Shown here: piece by piece, positions 4,564 to 6,614 of the stretch
Position numbering within the stretch: the first letter of the stretch is position 1
Layout: each line of letters begins with the position of its first letter
Assembly (NCBI GenBank): GCA_938091275.1
Contig: CALKMY010000097.1
Coordinates: forward strand, 1-6,614
Source: Candidatus Nanopelagicales bacterium
GTDB taxonomy: Bacteria > Actinomycetota > Actinomycetes > S36-B12
Reading direction: 5' to 3'
Length of the DNA: 6,614 nucleotides
Notes under the pieces: generated by a model
What the model was told of the DNA's origin: nothing
Seen by the model: only the letters and a program-made list of their open reading frames with translations
Databases searched by the model: none
Translations under genes and position numbers: made by a program

Positions 4564-6614
4564 ATGAGCGCTCCCACCCTGGATTCAGCCAACACCACCA
4601 ACAGTTCCGGTCTGCCGGCCGATGAGGTCCTGACGGCCAAGGCTGAGGCCCGGGCCCTCGCTCTGCTGGAGGCGTCGCTGGGGGATACCTCCCGCAAGGA
4701 GGCGGCCTCGTCTAAGCGGCTCGCCCGATTGCTTGCTGACGACGCCGGCCGCGACCTGCTGCTCGACCTCACCGACCAGGTGCTGCGCATTCCAGACGCG
4801 AAGCGTTCTGCCGAGCGTTTGCACGATCTCACCGCCGAGGGCGTGCCGGCCGCTCTCGGTGGTTTCGATCGCTTCGGCCTGGCAACGCTGGGCAAGGTCG
4901 CGCCAACTATCCCCGCCATCACCGAGAAAGCAGTCGACTGGCGTATCTCCAAGGACACCGCTGATGTCATCCTCGCTTCGGAGGAGCCGACGTTCTCGAA
5001 GTACGTACGTCGTCGCACCGGCGACGGTTTTCGCATCAACGTCAACATCCTCGGCGAGGCGATCCTCGGCAACGACGAAGCCGGTGCCCGAGCCGCCAAG
5101 GTTCTCGATCGCATCCGTCGTCCCGACGTGGACTACGTCTCGGTGAAGATCTCCGCGATCTGCGCCAATCTTGATGTTCTCGCAGAAGAAGACTCACTCG
5201 CGCGCATCGAAGAGCAGCTCATCGAGCTCTACCGAGCCGCTCGCGATGCGTCCCCGCGCACCTTCGTGAATCTCGACATGGAGGAGTACCGCGACCTTGA
5301 ACTCAGCCTGCACTCCTTCATGCGCATCCTCGACCGCCGTGAGTTTGATGATCTCGAAGCTGGCATCGTCCTACAGGCCTATATCCCCGATTCGCACGCA
5401 GCACTGCGCACGTTGATCGACTGGGCGAACGCCCGGTACGAACGCACGGGAACAAGCATCAAGATCCGGCTAGTCAAGGGCGCGAACCTGGCCATGGAAG
5501 CGGTCGAGGCCGAACTACACGCTTGGCAGTCCGCGCCCTATTCGACCAAGGCGGATGTGGATGCCAGCTATAAGGCAATGTTGGAGTACGCGCTGCTCAA
5601 CGCCACCCCCGGAGCGCTACGCATCGGCGTCGCCAGTCACAACCTCTTCGAAGTCGCGTGGGCGCTTACCCTTCGCGACGAACTCGACGCCCATGATCGT
5701 CTTGAGATCGAGATGCTCGAAGGCATGGCGCCGCCGCAGTCTCGCGCGGTGCGAAACGACGCCGGCTCGCTGTTGCTCTATTCACCGATCGTCAGCCACG
5801 ATGAACGTGATGCGTCGATCGCGTATCTCTCTCGCCGACTCGATGAGAACTCCTCGCCGGAGAACTTTTTGCGCGCGCTGTTCGACATCACTCCCGGAAG
5901 CCCCGAGTGGCGCGAGCAGGCCGAGCGATTCCGTGCCTCTGTCAAAGAGCGTCGGACTGTCACGGACCAAACCCGACGCAACCAGGACCGCACCGCCCCG
6001 CACCCGCGCTTCCCGGTAGATGGTTCCTTCGAGAACGTCGCGGACACCGATTTCACTGTCCCGGCCAACCGTGAGTGGCTCCACCATCACCTCAACAGCT
6101 ACCAGTCCATCAACCCACCGCTTGTGGAATCCATTGGGAACGTCGACGACGCCATCGCGCGCGCCAAGGCCGCGCAAGCCGAGTGGGCCAACACCAGTTG
6201 GGCGACCCGACGGACGATCCTCGCTCAGGTGGCCGAGGTCCTTGAGGAGCGTCGCGGTGAGGCGATCGCCGCCGAAGCCCACTTCATGGGCAAAACCGTG
6301 CGCGAGTCTGATCCGGAGATCAGCGAGGGCATCGACTTCGTCACCTTCGCCGCACACCTCACGCTGCAGCATGAGGAATACGAGAAGCAAGGATTGACCT
6401 GGCAACCGCACCCCGTCACCGTCGTGGCCGGCCCATGGAACTTCCCCTACGCCATCCCGCTCAGCGGCTTGGTCCACGCGATCGCGGCCGGCGGCGCTGC
6501 GATCCTCAAGCCCGCCCCGGAGGCCCGCGAGGTCGGCGCACTGCTCATCGATTCGCTGCATCGCGCCGGAGTCCCGGAGGATCTCGTTCAACTGGCCTGC
6601 ACCCCGGACAACGA
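4564..6614 (+). CDS. putA: Bifunctional proline dehydrogenase / L-glutamate gamma-semialdehyde dehydrogenase, 3'-truncated by the window
   Basis: The frame is open from ATG 4564 to the window end (683 complete codons); full actinobacterial PutA proteins are about 1,150 residues, so the C-terminal part is missing. The enzyme oxidises proline to pyrroline-5-carboxylate with FAD, then the hydrolysed semialdehyde to glutamate with NAD+. The proline dehydrogenase barrel is seen in VKISAI (194-199), NLDMEEYRDL (236-245), LQAYIPDS (270-277), RLVKGANL (302-309), IEMLEGMAPPQSRAVR (382-397) and YLSRRLDEN (421-429), whose R424 and R425 match the substrate-binding arginine pair. The aldehyde dehydrogenase half starts near 480-500 and shows GPWNFP (623-628, with the oxyanion-hole N626) and ILKPAPEA (647-654, with the NAD-binding K649). 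The catalytic cysteine lies beyond the window. No ribbon-helix-helix domain precedes the dehydrogenase, so this PutA should not repress its own gene. AGGGAA about ten bases before the ATG is a weak ribosome binding site. Confidence 0.95.
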   Translation, partial: MSAPTLDSANTTNSSGLPADEVLTAKAEARALALLEASLGDTSRKEAASSKRLARLLADDAGRDLLLDLTDQVLRIPDAKRSAERLHDLTAEGVPAALGGFDRFGLATLGKVAPTIPAITEKAVDWRISKDTADVILASEEPTFSKYVRRRTGDGFRINVNILGEAILGNDEAGARAAKVLDRIRRPDVDYVSVKISAICANLDVLAEEDSLARIEEQLIELYRAARDASPRTFVNLDMEEYRDLELSLHSFMRILDRREFDDLEAGIVLQAYIPDSHAALRTLIDWANARYERTGTSIKIRLVKGANLAMEAVEAELHAWQSAPYSTKADVDASYKAMLEYALLNATPGALRIGVASHNLFEVAWALTLRDELDAHDRLEIEMLEGMAPPQSRAVRNDAGSLLLYSPIVSHDERDASIAYLSRRLDENSSPENFLRALFDITPGSPEWREQAERFRASVKERRTVTDQTRRNQDRTAPHPRFPVDGSFENVADTDFTVPANREWLHHHLNSYQSINPPLVESIGNVDDAIARAKAAQAEWANTSWATRRTILAQVAEVLEERRGEAIAAEAHFMGKTVRESDPEISEGIDFVTFAAHLTLQHEEYEKQGLTWQPHPVTVVAGPWNFPYAIPLSGLVHAIAAGGAAILKPAPEAREVGALLIDSLHRAGVPEDLVQLACTPDN

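Noticed and set aside
5782..6591. Long open frame on the minus strand (269 codons) opposite putA
   Set aside because: The plus strand carries conserved proline and aldehyde dehydrogenase motifs through the whole stretch; the antisense translation shows no domain.
1..6614. CRISPR array, transposon ends, tRNA or rRNA genes
   Set aside because: No regularly spaced repeats, transposase motifs, flanking inverted repeats with target duplications, or tRNA-like cloverleaf sequences were seen on either strand; nearly all of the window is occupied by the protein genes listed.

Overview
The window looks like chromosomal DNA from a high-GC actinobacterium. The clues are a near-consensus HAIR element (the operator of the actinobacterial heat-shock repressor HspR) upstream of dnaK, a dCTP deaminase that reads like the bifunctional Mycobacterium tuberculosis enzyme, GTG starts, and a membrane Fe-S reductase of the mycobacterial Rv0338c type. 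TTA leucine codons occur in ordinary genes, which argues against Streptomyces. A Corynebacteriales/Mycobacteriales-like host is a reasonable but unproven guess.

Layout: (1) positions 1-78, minus strand, the first 26 codons of dnaK. (2) 79-369, a 291-base divergent control region with a dnaK ribosome binding site, a perfect 10-bp-arm hairpin, a HAIR element and a CRP/GlxR-like palindrome. (3) 370-2556, plus strand, a 728-residue membrane-anchored heterodisulfide-reductase-like Fe-S protein. (4) 2570-3145, minus, dcd, convergent with the previous gene and only 13 bases from it. (5) 3167-3616 and 3564-3755, minus, an overlapping pair: a 149-residue nucleotidyltransferase-fold protein and a 63-residue partner, with a toxin-antitoxin-like arrangement but no established function. 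(6) 3793-4530, minus, an AraC-family regulator with an N-terminal PAS domain. (7) 4564 to the window end, plus, a bifunctional proline dehydrogenase / glutamate-semialdehyde dehydrogenase (putA). It stays open through 6614, so its catalytic cysteine and C-terminus are not visible.

How they may work together: the AraC/PAS regulator is divergent from putA, and this PutA lacks the N-terminal DNA-binding domain of autoregulatory PutA proteins, so the neighbour is the obvious candidate regulator of proline catabolism. The four minus-strand genes araC, small partner, nucleotidyltransferase and dcd are spaced by 37 bases, a 53-base overlap and 21 bases, so they could be read as one transcript. The dnaK/Fe-S intergenic region combines a heat-shock operator with a CRP-type site and may link the two divergent genes to stress and to carbon/redox signals. 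The least explained part is the small-protein/nucleotidyltransferase pair, which belongs to a kind of pair I recall as common in bacterial genomes but of unknown role.
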